Source: Panagrolaimus kolymaensis (lineage: Eukaryota; Nematoda; Chromadorea; Rhabditida; Panagrolaimidae). From it: a DNA stretch of 64,000 nucleotides. Below, one piece after another: positions 24,046 to 35,877 of the stretch. A program made the position numbers and the translations under genes. The notes beneath the pieces were generated by a model. That model worked only from the letters and a program-made list of their open reading frames with translations, was not told where the DNA came from and ran no database searches. The stretch covers positions 2,914,001 to 2,978,000 of the forward strand of contig JAJQJQ010000006.1 of NCBI GenBank assembly GCA_028622995.1, in the 5' to 3' direction. Numbering within the stretch: position 1 is the first letter of the stretch; every line of letters starts with the position of its first letter.

Positions 24046-24485
24046 TAGTGTTAAATTCCCGACCGAAAAGTCGGGAATTCCCGCCTTCCCGACCGACTTT
24101 TTCCCGACCGACTTCCCGACCGACGATAATTTCTATCCCGACATTTTCCCGACTTTCCCGACCGACTCATTTTTTATCTCGACAAATAAAAAAAAATTAA
24201 TATTAATTTTAAAAATCATTCATTTTCGCCTTTATTTTAACCAAAAACCCTTTATTTACATTTTATTTACATTAAATAGCTCATTTTTATATATCTAAAT
24301 TCTTATAATAAATTTAATTTAAAAAATTCCAACACCATACCTTACTTTTCGATCCCCCGAATTCCCGACCGACAAAAATTTTTATCCCGACTTTTTCCCG
24401 ACTTTTCCGACCGAGAGCAATTTCTATCCCGACTTTTTTTGGATTTCCCGACTTTTTTGTAGGTCGGATCGGGAATTTAACACTA
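24046..24485. mobile_element. hAT-type MITE 1 (440 bp)
   Basis: Perfect 17-bp terminal inverted repeats, TAGTGTTAAATTCCCGA and TCGGGAATTTAACACTA, are flanked by a perfect 8-bp duplication ATCTGCAC (24038-24045 and 24486-24493). An 8-bp target duplication with TAGTG ends is the signature of the hAT superfamily. Both ends are filled with direct and inverted copies of CCCGACCGA, while the centre is AT-rich. There is no transposase reading frame, so the element is non-autonomous. Intact duplications suggest a fairly recent insertion. Confidence 0.9.
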
Positions 24486-25324
24486 ATCTGCACCGCTCGA
24501 ATAAAGCATGTTCGATTTTCTCCTGGGAAAGTCTAAGACATGAAATTTTCTTCAAGAAGAGAACATTTAAGTTTGAATGTGGAACCTTACTTTAAGCATC
24601 ATGTCAAATGCCGAATGTCTGCAATGGAACAAGAACTTCCATCATCTGGAAAGTCGATTCTGTAAATATTGGTGCATTCGAATTTCGAAAGAAGGTTTTG
24701 AGCATCAACTATATTGCAATAGTCAAAGAACCCAATTCAGACTATTACACGAGCAAACCCATAATTTTCATTTTATTGTTAAAGCTAACAGCCTTTTTTC
24801 TTGCTTTCAATAAAATTTCACTAAAAAATCCCACAAAATATTTTTTAGAGTTTGATTCCATTCCATTATTCTTTTTCATCCAACACGAGCAGAATATTTG
24901 AGAGGAAACATAGTTCAAGATCCATCATGCCATGAGGGAATTTTGCTCGACAAGGAAGTTTGAGCATAATTCTATGTAAAGGTTTGATAAAAAAAACGAT
25001 TTTAGTAAAGAGTATTTTTACCATCTAATGGCAAAAAAGGTCATTAATGGGACATAAATATTTCAGTAAAAATGCTAAACCATGATATGGGTTTAATAGA
25101 TGCAAAGGGTTAAAGTAAAAGGCGAAGACAAATTACTCATCTAAATAAGGTAAGCTTATTTTTTATAACGCCTGTTAACATTTCGCTTTATCTATAAAAA
25201 AAAGTCCAAAAAAGTTTGTTTTGTAAACATTTATTGAAATTAAACATCAAAAAAAATTAATATTCAAACAACATAATATATAATTAGAACCATTATAAAT
25301 GGTTAAAACTTGAGCAATCAATGA
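24486..25324. other. intergenic right of MITE 1
   Basis: Short overlapping open frames near 24577-24900 are interrupted by stops and carry no recognisable domain. A decayed gene is possible but not supported. Confidence 0.4.
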
Positions 25325-27036
25325 TCATTCTTCTGTTGAAGTAGCAATCGAAGCTGTTGAACAAGAATTATGAGCAGCAGCACTAGTACGACGAGGAGAA
25401 AAATCAAATACACCATCATCTTGTCGAATAGCAGGAGGAGTCCAAACACCCTTTTGATTACAAACATAATAAGGTGGAATTACACCAATAGGATAACATC
25501 CTAAAAAATGAGATAAGAAGTTTTAAAAGGTTTAATAAAAACATACTGCCTGGAGATCCATCAGGATTATCCGTATTAACCAATGGAATATCAAGTAATG
25601 TTAAATTCTTTGGAACCTTAGTGTCTGAGTTTTCACCAACAGCTTTAGGAAGAAACCCAGAGGAAGTTTCATTTGTTCTTTGTTGATTTGGTGGCGGAGA
25701 AGGATTGACATCACAAGTATTCTTAATAACATCAGGAATGGATGGTTGCTGAATAGTACGTTGTTGAGGTAAGACCAAATCATTCACAGGTATAGCAGAG
25801 GTGTAAAAATTCGGGACTTCAAATTGAGCAATATCATGGAAATTAGCACCATTTTCAAGCTTTTCTTGTTTATTAAAGAATACAGTATCGAGAGTTTGTT
25901 TTGACACTGCTGTTTGTGATTTGAATAATATCCATGATGACAAATTCTTTTGAAGCATTTCACGACGTGTTTCATCCATTTCATGCTCGATAGCTTTGCG
26001 ATAACATGCGATATTCTCATCTGCTTTGATGTGATTTTGAGCGAATTTGATCTTTTCTTTATCATACATCGATATTAGCAAAAGCATTTCAACCTTCTTA
26101 ACAGCAGAGAGGAGTTGTTGACGTTCTGTTTCATGTTTGACGTTATCCTAAAACATAAGAATTCGTTGAGAAAACAAGTAAAAATAGGGCGAAATGAAAA
26201 GTCTCTTTCAAACAAAGATTTGACATATGAACTAATGGTACATATAAACGTGAACCTTGATAATATTAATGCTAATGACTTACACTTTCAATTTTGTTTT
26301 GACATGATTCCAGTTGAAGCTTTCTATCTTTAATAACAGCTTGGAGTTTCAAGATTTCATTTTTCATAGCATTTTCTTCTTTCTTAGCAGCAGAAGCATG
26401 ATCAACCAGAGATTGTTTTTCACGTCGCACACTTGAACCAACAACTTTAACCTCGTTTTCAAGGTCTTGATAACGTTTATTTACACTTTGAAAATCAGCT
26501 TTAGCTGTCGTAAGCACGACATCATTTATTTCTTCAACTTCTTTTGTAGCATCAGCTTTCTGTTTTTCAATCATTTTCAAACGTTCTTCCACAGCTTTTA
26601 TTTCATCAATGAGTTCTTGTTGTTCACGAGTTGTACGTTCAGATTGGGCATTAAGATCTTTCAATTCTGTTTGAATATTGGCATCACGTTTTTCCAATTC
26701 AGTTATTTTGTTCCTTCCCATTTTTTCTGTGATGTATCTTTCTCGATTCAAGACATAAGTTTGTAGCTTGATACTATAAAATAAGGTTAAAATAAATTAA
26801 CTTTCATGGTTTTAAAAGAATTAAAAAATGATTAAAACTTACTTTTTACCAAGAGATTCACGGTCATAAGCTTCTAAATCACAATGTTGTTGGCCATCTT
26901 CAGAATCTTCCACAAGATGTCCCATTGAACCATTTTGTTGATGTTGTTTGACATTTTCTATCAAAGCCTTGAATCCTTTTGTAGTCAATTCGAAGTCACG
27001 TCCAATATCATTGAAATGTGTTTCTAACGGTGGCAT
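25325..27036 (-). CDS. coiled-coil protein of unknown function
   Basis: Four exons (minus): 27036-26843, 26773-26284, 26147-25547, 25500-25325; 486 residues. The N-terminal exon holds a small motif (FELTTKGFKALIENVKQHQ) followed by an acidic patch. It resembles the first exon of the gene at 30441-31154. Exon 2 is strongly predicted coiled coil from charge pattern (repeated heptads of E, K, L, Q), continuing into exon 3. The last part is Pro/Asn-rich with a tail of low complexity. No catalytic motif, signal peptide or membrane span is seen. I do not recognise the family. Confidence 0.82.
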
Positions 27037-27469
27037 TATTTAATTAGTCAAATAGCATACAAATGAATGAAGAGAAAAAAATGCTTGTTTCATAAAAATG
27101 AAAGGGATTCAAATTTTAATGCGCCATTGAAAACCCTTTTGTTTTTTCCCTTCAAGATTACGAAAGACATAAAAATGATAAACCTTTCATTCAAAAAATT
27201 TTTCAATTTCTTCGAGAATTTTGTTATTGTTTTTGACGTTAGTTTATGATTATGAAATGAGCGGATAATAAAGTGGGAATCGTGATGGCTAACATTTATG
27301 AAAAAGTTTATCATGCTCCAATTTTGGTTTTTTATTTTTAGTTTTCATTCACAAAAAAAAACTTTGTAATTGATAGTGTTTCAAAAATATACTTATACAT
27401 AGACACTTTCAAATAAAAATTAAAAAAAGACAAGGAAAAACTCATCCCTAAAGAAGAGAATTTCGCTTT
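27037..27469. other. intergenic
   Basis: AT-rich stretch between two minus-strand genes; no gene seen. Confidence 0.5.
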
Positions 27470-29679
27470 TTAGTATACACTAATGAAAATATTTTTTTTG
27501 TTTAAGTTCCATAATTTAAGTTGGTTTTTGAGATATTCAAGACATTCATTTTTATGTTCCTTTGTGAAATATCTTGAAAGAAATCCAAATCTAAAACGTG
27601 ATTCCGAAGTTGAATTATTCTAAAAAAAATTGAATAAAAATAAAGTTTTAACAGAAAAAACAATAATCTTACCAATATAAATTCAAAAAGATCTGCGTTT
27701 TTAATAGGGCGACAAATCACTCTTAAATCAAAGTTTTTTATTTTAGATTCTTTTTCATAAAATTTCTCCTCTTCATATTTAAATGGAATTGATCCCATGT
27801 AAAAATCAACACATTTGATATTTGACATTTGATTAATTATCGTATTTACAGAAGCTTCATAATCTTTATTATTACTATTGAAATAAACATGTGAATTATT
27901 AAAATCGAAAGTTTCAACATGCGTGGCCAAAAATTTAAATTCTTTTAGCGTCATAATTTGATCATACAAGATTAAACATCGAATTTCTGATTTATAAATT
28001 TTTTTCATAATTTTTGATATTGGCACACTATCATAAAGCTTTAACATATTGGTTAAATATAAATTTGGAAGTGTTTCAAAATTAAATGTGTCCAAAACAA
28101 AAATGGATTGTTGAAAAGGATATGCTTTAAAAGGACTTGAAGATTCTAATGCTTGAGAAAATCGATGGCAAACGACAACTTTGAATATTAAAAAAAATTG
28201 TTTTGATGTTGCATAAAGTTTTTCAAGCATGTAATGATTTGAGGCTTTCATGATATAATAAAGAAATGATTGAGGTAAATTAATATTTTGATTTAAGCCA
28301 GGCTTACAAAAGCAAGGCCGGGGTGAAACATTTGACGGTTTTTGAAGTGATTGGAATGTTTTATAATCCATGGCATAATCCGGTTTACATGGAGGATGTT
28401 TGCTATAAAATCCATAATTCTTTTGCTTCAAAACTTTTTCAAAATTTTTTATGGTTGCACAACATTTAATTCCAAAATAATGAACAAAACGTTGTAAAGC
28501 AGAGGAGTGATTGGAAACGAAATCGAAATCTAGCTTATCACTATCAATAATCCATTTAGTGGTATCAAATTGCTGGTTTTGAGCATTTTGAATTTCGCTT
28601 CGATATGTTTCCCTCATTTCTAAATCATCGATGAAGAATCGGCAATAACGAGAATAAACATCGAGAAGCCACTGAAAAATAAAAATGAAATACATTTCAC
28701 AAATGTATTTACATGCTCCTTGAAAGTAAGACCGTAGAGTACAAAAGTTTTTGGACAATTTTAATTTTGTTCATAGCTTTGTTTTTGGAAACTTACTTTC
28801 ACATATTTTTTTTCCTTTAAAAATTTCAAATAAATCAACCACATATTCTTATTTGCTGGATTATCTCCGATTCGAGATTCAATGTTTTGAATGATAAACT
28901 TATCATCATCCAATTCTTTCAACGCTTCAAACCATTCTTCATCAGAATTAATTGCTGCCATGATTTTATCATATAACTTTTGTGCTTTCATATACCCATT
29001 TTTAAGCTCTTTTGATATTGGTTTAGCTAAAAAATGCTGTGAAAGAACACAATGAAATTTAACGTGAAAATTTACTCGAAAAATTATTATATGTTTCCAA
29101 CAGTTCTTTTAATTCGCGTTTTGGTAAACAGAGGGAATCTTCTATGGCTTGTAATTCATTAAAAAAATCATGAATATTAAAATGCCTAAGCCATGAAGAA
29201 TGCATACTGTCAATAAGTTTGGTCCAATACTGAAATATATAATTATCATTAACATTAGTTTAAATGGAGGGAACGGCGCAAAAACTTTATGTTTTCTTAA
29301 ATTACTGATTTAAAAAAAATAGTATGCCTTTATATCATCAGGATACCAAGCAAATATTGGATCGAAAAGATGAAAAATAGCTTTGTTTTTTATCTCCATC
29401 ATTTTCTCCCTCTTTTCTGTATCTGATAAAAATGGATCATTCCAAATACGGCTAAAATAATAAATATAAAAATAACCCAATTCCAAAAGGGTGTTAAAGT
29501 TACTATATCAATTTTATCCATACATCTGGAATAGTTGTAAATTTTGAACTAAATTTTTCAATTTCTTGTTCAACCGATTTTAAATCAGTGACTGAATTAA
29601 CAGCACGTTTTAGATTATGAAGAGCTAGAATGTAAGCTGGAGAAAATTTTTCAGGATTTCGTACTTTAAAATTTATCAT
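27470..29679 (-). CDS. HAT-repeat protein fused to an F-box-like C-terminal region
   Basis: Six exons (minus): 29679-29504, 29451-29328, 29229-29076, 29026-28797, 28671-27673, 27619-27470; 610 residues. The N-terminal half has repeated W-x2-Y/L helices (DVWIKLIYRIWNDP, YWTKLIDSMHSSWL, NMWLIYLKFLKEKKY) like the half-a-TPR (HAT) repeats of Prp39/SART3-type RNA-processing factors. From about residue 350, LPQSFLYYIMKASNHYMLEKL and the Leu/Phe-rich region after it resemble the F-box-like proteins that are expanded in some nematodes. The second intron has a GC donor (AAG|GCATAC), needed to keep the frame. Two separate genes are possible, but exon 5 (999 nt) spans the transition without a break. Confidence 0.72.
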
Positions 29680-30440
29680 AATGATGACTTAAAAAATCCC
29701 AAATAAAAATGTTTGTAAGTTTAAATATGAAAGAGTGTCCAATCACAGCGGGGATTAAGATTGAATGATGAAAGATTGGGATTGAAGGTACTAAAAGTTT
29801 TGGGTTAGACTAAAGCTAAAAAAATATTGACAGGGATTGAGATTGAAAAAAACGATTTCGATGACACTGGTCATAAAAAACAAATAATACAGAAAAAGGA
29901 CGAATGGGCACATTTTTTGCTTGTTTTTATCTTTTTTTTGTTAGAAGATTAATGAAGAGGTCCCCTGGATTGACACTTCACAGTATTGAGTATTTATAAA
30001 AAGGGTTGATAAGGAAATATTGATTCAGTAAAGAGATGTGTGTACCGTTTGGAAGAGCAACTAATGGTGAGCATACTTATATGTAAGTAGCAAAAAAGGG
30101 TTTAAGAAAATTTTGCCTGTATTGCATAAATTTAACAAAGAAAAAGTTTAGCAAAAAATCTGGTGGAATTGTATTTCCAACGTTATTAGTAATGCATTCC
30201 ATTAGAAAGAAAAATTAAAAAAAAACTTTTTCTCTTAGCAAACACGTTTCATCCATTTGTTGAGTAATTTAGTTTTGATTCGGAAAAAAGGTATCAAAAA
30301 CTGATTTAGAAAATTTTATGGTAGCTTTTTTTGCCAAAGGGAAATGATAGCAAAGTTTTCAATACAAGTTTTTATTAACACATTACAAAAAAATATCAAA
30401 ACAAGGTAAAAAACATAAAATAAAATACATATGAAACAAA
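29680..30440. other. intergenic
   Basis: No supported gene; AT-rich. Confidence 0.5.
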
Positions 30441-31154
30441 TTATTGACTTTTTCGTCCATGTTTTTGAAGAAAATCTTTTCGTTCTTCTTTGAGTTTGTT
30501 TTTACGTTCACCAATTTCGCTTTGTTCATCTTTGAGTTGGTTTCGTTCATCAGCATGATCTTCATCATCAGGAGTATTGTTCAAGCGGAGATTATTGATC
30601 ATTTCATCGAAGTAAACATCAAACATTTCGAATCCAAGCTTCTTGAAAGCATTGTAATGTTCTTCACCATGTTGAGTTTTCTTTAACATTTCTTCCATAA
30701 GACCTTTAGAACCATCCAAAGAGCGAAGACCACGAGATGGAAGATACATGAATGAGCGTTGAGTTTGAAGAATACGGCGAATTCGCCGAGGAGGATGAGT
30801 TAAACCTTCTGTTTCTTGAGCATTGCTAAAAAGGAAGAAAAACGTCATAAAAGCAAAATACTAACACAATCATACAAAATCGAAGAAATAACAACAAACT
30901 TACTTTTCCTTTTGAGGGTCACCTTCTAAAGCTTCGGTATCATCGTCATTTCCATCTTGGATATCTTCTTCATTAGAAGTAGCTTCTGGATCATATTCTT
31001 GTTGTTCGCCATCATCATTTCCATATTCATCTCCATAATATTTTACTTTTGATTCATTTCGATGTTGGCTGATAAATTGAACTAAACTTTCGAATTCTTC
31101 TTTGGTCATTGTAAAATGATCTCCTTCTCCATAATCTGCTTCTTTTGTTGCCAT
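30441..31154 (-). CDS. acidic protein, paralogue of the next gene in its second exon
   Basis: Exons 31154-30904 and 30825-30441; 211 residues. Exon 1 lacks a signal peptide and is acidic; it contains FTMTKEEFESLVQFISQH, similar to exon 1 of the coiled-coil gene at 25325-27036. Exon 2 carries RSFMYLPSRGLRS and then a conserved helical region (KKTQHGEEHYNAFKKLG, MFDVYFDEM, RLNN) ending in a charged coiled-coil tail (ERKNKLKEERKDFLQKHG). Exon 2 is clearly homologous to exon 2 of 31438-32137; exon 1 is not. Function unknown. Confidence 0.83.
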
Positions 31155-31437
31155 TATTCTCAGCTAATAAAACAATATCAATTCAAGCGATGCAGCAGCA
31201 CGAAAAGAAAGATTGCTTCTGTTTGAAAAATGAATGAAACCTTTGTAAAACTAACAACTTCAATCACAAATTTTCTTGTTAAAACCCGCTGATTGTAATT
31301 TTGACGTCTTTTAGTTTAAAAAACTTGTGATCGTCTTTTGCTCATTGATGAAATAGTTTTTATTTTAGATTACAAAAAATAAAGTTAGGCAATTACATTT
31401 ATTATTAATCTTATATTACATTAAACAAATTATTTAT

Positions 31438-32137
31438 TTAGTTTTTTTGACCATGCTTTTCAAGAAATTCTTTGCGTTCTTCTTCAAGTTTCTTTTTGCG
31501 TTCATCAAGTTTGCTTTGATCTTCTTTAACTTTTTTGAGGTCATCAGCACTTTCACTTCCAGCATTGTTCAAACGATAGTTGGTGACGATTTCATCGAAA
31601 TAAACTTCAAACATATCTGATCCCAATTTCTTTAAAGCTTCATAATGATCATTACCATGTTGAGTTTTTTGAAGGAGTTCTTCAATGACATCTTGAGATT
31701 CTTGTGGACCAGCGGTGATAGAGCGACGACCACGAGATGGATAATAACCGAATGAACGTTCAGAACGACGGAAGCGACGAGGAACGAATCTTTGACCATG
31801 AGGTTTTGCAACAGGTTTAACAGAGCGACGATAATAAGGAATGAAATCATAATCATCCATACTAAAAAAAGAAGCAAACATCATAAAGACAAAATTATAA
31901 AAAATAAACTTACTTTTCACCATTAAATCCACCATATTGATAATAACTTTCAGGATCATATACTGGTCCATCATAATGTCCATTTACATAACCACCATTA
32001 TGATAATAAGGTTGACGAGATGGAATAACATAGCCACCTCGATAATGTGGTTTACGAGCATGGAACGGTGGAGGTTGAGTTTCATTATGAGCAAAGATTC
32101 CAAGAATCAAAAAACAAAGAAGAAAAAGAAGACGCAT
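31438..32137 (-). CDS. secreted paralogue with RR-flanked peptide, unknown function
   Basis: Exons 32137-31914 and 31861-31438; 215 residues. Exon 1 encodes a signal peptide (MRLLFLLCFLILGIFA) and a Tyr/Gly/Pro-rich segment. Exon 2 contains RRSERSFGYYPSRGRRS: a stretch bounded by dibasic sites with Gly before the second one, the layout of an amidated neuropeptide. The conserved region KTQHGNDHYEALKKLG and a charged coiled-coil tail follow. The paralogue upstream keeps SFMYLPSRG but not the full dibasic flanks. A peptide precursor is therefore only one possibility; a secreted structural protein is another. Confidence 0.83.
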
Positions 32138-32715
32138 TTTTGATGAAACACAACGATGACGACCAGCACAAACACAAATTTGAAGCGAAGTTTGAAAGCT
32201 TGATACAAATCATTTCGTGCTTTTATAAACTTTCAACGGTGTTAAAAATTTGCATGAAGCTTTTTAACGAGTATTTATTTTCTCATTTTAACATTTTTTT
32301 CAAAAGCTCTTTTTTGCTAACAAAAATTATGGGATGGGTACAGTAAAATTTTTTTAAAGGATATTTTTTCTTTCTTAAATTATAAGGACAGCTTGACTAA
32401 CAGTAGCAACTGCATCCGATGATACAATACAGCAGTTAAATAAATTATCATTTTGAAAAGCCTCATCTTCCTGTTCTTCTTCTTCCTCAATGTAGTTAAT
32501 GAAAGAAGTGTTGTTGAAATTCGCACTAAATGAATTAAAAAAAAGGTTCAAATAATTATTTTTAATTACTTAATTATTATTCTTTTATTAGTCCTTTTGT
32601 TGCTAAGGAAGAAAGAGATCGAATTCAACCTCCAAAAAAAAAATACACAACAACCAAAAGCATTGAAGTCAAACAATAATACTCATTACAAATCTACCTG
32701 AAGCAAAGAGGGAGA
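32138..32715. other. divergent intergenic region
   Basis: Between the minus-strand secreted gene and the plus-strand receptor. No gene seen. Confidence 0.5.
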
Positions 32716-33819
32716 ATGCTCGAAGTTCAACCTTATATTATTTTAAGCACTTATGTGTTTAATCTCTTTGCTTCTGGAATTACGTTTATTCTAAATCTTG
32801 TTATTTTATGCATAATTCAAAGGACTTCTTCAGCTTTTGATATTTCATTATCTTTGTATGTTTATATTTGGACTCTTTTTACTTCATCGTTGTTTATTTT
32901 TATTGAATCCAGTTTTTTAGTTGGATGGTGGAGATACGGTATGTTTAGGTTTTACGTGAACTAAAGTGCCATTAAAAACATCGATGTTAAGTTTTAAAAT
33001 ATCAACAAATTTTCGAACTTAAAAAGTTAAAATTGTCAACAAAATCAAAAAATTGATAAACCCTAATATCCTTTTTTTTCCAGACGTTGATTATCCCATT
33101 GATGGAATATTTTGGTGGGGTCTCATAAATCAGTCATTACTTACAAATGTTCCAACATCAATCTTTTTTATTTCCCTTGATCGATGCTTTGTAATTATTT
33201 ATAAATGTAAATATCAACAACATTGGTCAAGAATTATTGGACATTTCTCGCTATTTACCATAATAACATTAACAATTAGCGTAATGATAATTAATTTAGT
33301 CACTCGACTTTCACCTCAAACACAAACAATGAAACCATGCATTCATTTTGCATGTACCATGAATCAATCGTCTAAATTAATTTACAATGGAAGTATCATA
33401 TTTATTTCAATTTTAAATGTGGCAGTTGGAATATGTTATTTGATTGCATCAAAACGATATCAAAAAAGTGTAATTACAGTGAATTCGGATTTCTTTTTGG
33501 TTAGTTTTTCGAATATGGGTGATGCTTCATTAACTCCATTCAATAACCATTAATCATATTTCAGTCTGATTTACTAACAGCTCGTGCTCTTATATTTGCA
33601 TTCATATTTCATTTTTTACCTCATACAATATTAATTTTTTATGTTGCAATTTCAAATGATACTCCTCTAACAAATTATGGATCATACAGTCGGACATTGA
33701 TAGCAGCAGATTGCTTTTGCTCTTCAATGGTTAATCTTTGGTTGGTAATAAGAAAGCATGAAACATTTCATCTAAAACAACAACAAAACTTTTCGTCCAT
33801 ATTAGAGCCAAGAAAGTGA
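32716..33819 (+). CDS. seven-transmembrane serpentine receptor (chemoreceptor-like)
   Basis: Exons 32716-32938, 33084-33499 and 33565-33819; 297 residues, phases consistent. Seven hydrophobic spans can be counted. SLDRCFVIIYKCKY at the end of the third span takes the place of the DRY-type motif, and the C-terminal tail is short (about 25 residues). Size, lack of a long N-terminus and this layout fit nematode chemosensory GPCR families. I cannot say which (srx, sri, srw or other). Confidence 0.85.
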
Positions 33820-34032
33820 ATGATAATCAGTGCTATTGGAGCATTCAAAAACGAGTAAAAGTAAGATTTCACTTTTGCGATAATAAGCTTAGTTTACATT
33901 ACACAGAAGTTATGAATAAATCATTTTTATTTACATGATACAAAGAAAAAACAATTAAGTATCAAAAAGTTATAACAAAATTAAATGAAACAATGTAATA
34001 TATTAAACAAAAAACAAAGTCGAATAACAAGG

Positions 34033-35525
34033 TCATAAAATGGTAAACTTCGTAGCAATAGAAAATCCTTGATCAAATCGTTCATAAAGATTGCGAAGAC
34101 CTTCATTCTTAGTGAGCAAAGCATTTTGAAGCTAAAAAAAACTAAATGTAAGCATGAAAGTGATAGTCAAAAAAAAAACATACATAATCTTTCCAATGAA
34201 ATTCTTCCTTTGGCAAATCTTCCAAATGAGCGTTTTCAAGAAGCTTCTTATGTTCTTCGTCCAATTTCATAAAAGCATCAGTTTTGAGTTGAATATCGCC
34301 ATAGAAAGTAGGAACTGCAGGATGAACCGTGAAATTTTCTGGAATTGGAATAGGAGCATAATTGAATTGTGCGGCTCGTTCTTTAGTAAATGGATCAAAG
34401 CGTTTTTTCTTATTTTCTTTTGCATCAAAGACTACCAATGGCTCATCAGGAAGTGGAATCGAATGATCACGATGACCAGTGGATAGTTGTTTACGAAACC
34501 ATGACTGAAAAAAAGGAAAGAAGATAAAATGAAGAATGAACTCAAAATACAATAAACTTACAGCTTCACAAAAGATTCCAAAATCATCATTTGGTTTACC
34601 ACGAGCAGTTTTAACAGTAAGTTTACGTTGTTTTAGGCTTTGCAAATCAAAAGGACATGGAATTTCACCACAGATATCTTCCTGAAAATTTTAAAATTAG
34701 TTTATAATTGGTTAAGATAAGGTTGAAACTTACGTAAATACGAATGGATGTTTTAGGTGAGTAAGCATTTCGTACAGCACTTCTTCGGTTGCTCTGAGGA
34801 GTTTTCATTCGTGGAACAATCTTCCTCTTCTTAGGCATCACTTTTGCAGGAGTCGATTGTTTACGCTTCTGTGCTTTCTTAATTCCATGTTCATCAGTAA
34901 TTGGGACAATTTCATCCGTTACAGGCGCAAGGATAAGCTTCAAAAGATTTTTATGCTTGACATAATGAGGTTCTTCAAATGAAACGAGCAGTGATGATGT
35001 TGGAAGATCAGAGTGAAGTTCATCCTCTTTGTTTTCAAATGGTGCTTCTGATTGAGCGTTCATTAAACATTCACATTGTAGAGCTCTGAAACAATAAGTA
35101 TAAGAAATGCTTCGCAAGGAGAACTAACATCTCAAGATAAGGTGGAATCATACTAACATACTAGACATACATATAACTAAGAAGTCTTACCTTTTTTCAG
35201 TCGTGTAAACGTGGACACCATTTATACCTGTCATCATCTGACCCATCGTAGACTTCTTATCAGCACCAAGCTTTTTGATCCTTAAGCTTTGAGGAAGCAC
35301 TTCTTTATAAACTCCATCAGGTGAACAGTATGCTTCAAAAAACGCGTCCATTTTGAGATAACCAGTTAAAGATGTGAACACATCGATGAAACTATGAGAT
35401 CTGAAAAAAAAATCCTCGTTATAAATAATCAAATTAAAATAAATAACAAACCTTTTATCAGCATCAGCAGAGAATGATAAACCATGGAATTCCTTTGTTG
35501 ACTCTAACATTTTGTTGATTGCCAT
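34033..35525 (-). CDS. basic, probably nuclear protein of unknown function
   Basis: Six exons (minus): 35525-35452, 35400-35191, 35085-34734, 34681-34562, 34504-34184, 34131-34033; 391 residues with consistent phases. A conserved-looking N-terminal part (SHSFIDVFTSLTGYLKMDAFF) is followed by a strongly basic stretch, KKAQKRKQSTPAKVMPKKRK, a likely bipartite nuclear localisation signal. Then comes a segment PCPFDLQSLKQRKLTVKTARG and a Pro-rich acidic C-terminus. No signal peptide, membrane span or enzymatic motif is visible. I do not recognise the family. Confidence 0.8.
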
Positions 35526-35639
35526 GCTTTTATTGATTTCAATACTAAACTTTCACCTTTTTCTTGTAAAGTAATGATTGTAAATAAATTTTGCAAAAAA
35601 AGCAACAAACAATAAAACGTTTGCAAATTAGGTTCAAAC
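35526..35639. other. short intergenic spacer before MITE 2
   Basis: Contains the left target duplication GTTCAAAC (35632-35639). Confidence 0.5.
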
Positions 35640-35877
35640 TAGGGTTGTCAAAAAAGATTTCCCGGGAATTTCCCGATTTTTCCTGGGAAATTTCCCGCTA
35701 CAAACCCTTACAAAGTTTCACAAAGTCTAACAAAGTTCTACAAAAGTTGCTATAACTTTGTTAAACTTTGTAAGACTTTGTGAAGGTTTGTAGCGGGAAA
35801 ATTCCCGGGAAATTTCCCGGGAAATTTCCCGGGAAATTTCCCCATTTTCCCATTTCCCGGGAAATTCGACAACCCTA
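35640..35877. mobile_element. hAT-type MITE 2 (238 bp, foldback)
   Basis: Terminal inverted repeats TAGGGTTGTC and GACAACCCTA are flanked by a perfect 8-bp duplication GTTCAAAC (35632-35639 and 35878-35885). Inside lie many copies of TTTCCCGGGAAA. The centre is a near-perfect inverted repeat (GCTACAAACC...GGTTTGTAGC), so almost the whole element can fold back on itself. It has no coding capacity. The 8-bp duplication assigns it to the hAT superfamily. Confidence 0.9.

Noticed and set aside
23997..24200. Arg/Pro/Ser-rich open frame
   Set aside because: It is the translated CCCGACCGA motif array of MITE 1.
24001..24500. CRISPR-like regular repeats
   Set aside because: The motif copies are irregularly spaced, occur in both orientations and lie inside a transposon with TIRs and an 8-bp duplication.
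24577..24901. Two overlapping open frames right of MITE 1
   Set aside because: Short, in conflicting frames, with stops when the MITE is removed and the flanks are joined; no recognisable domain. Possibly a gene relic but not supported.
28687..28758. Extension of exon 5 of the HAT-repeat gene upstream as its own start
   Set aside because: The TTTTTCAG acceptor directly before TGG and the matching phase with the upstream exon make this stretch intronic.
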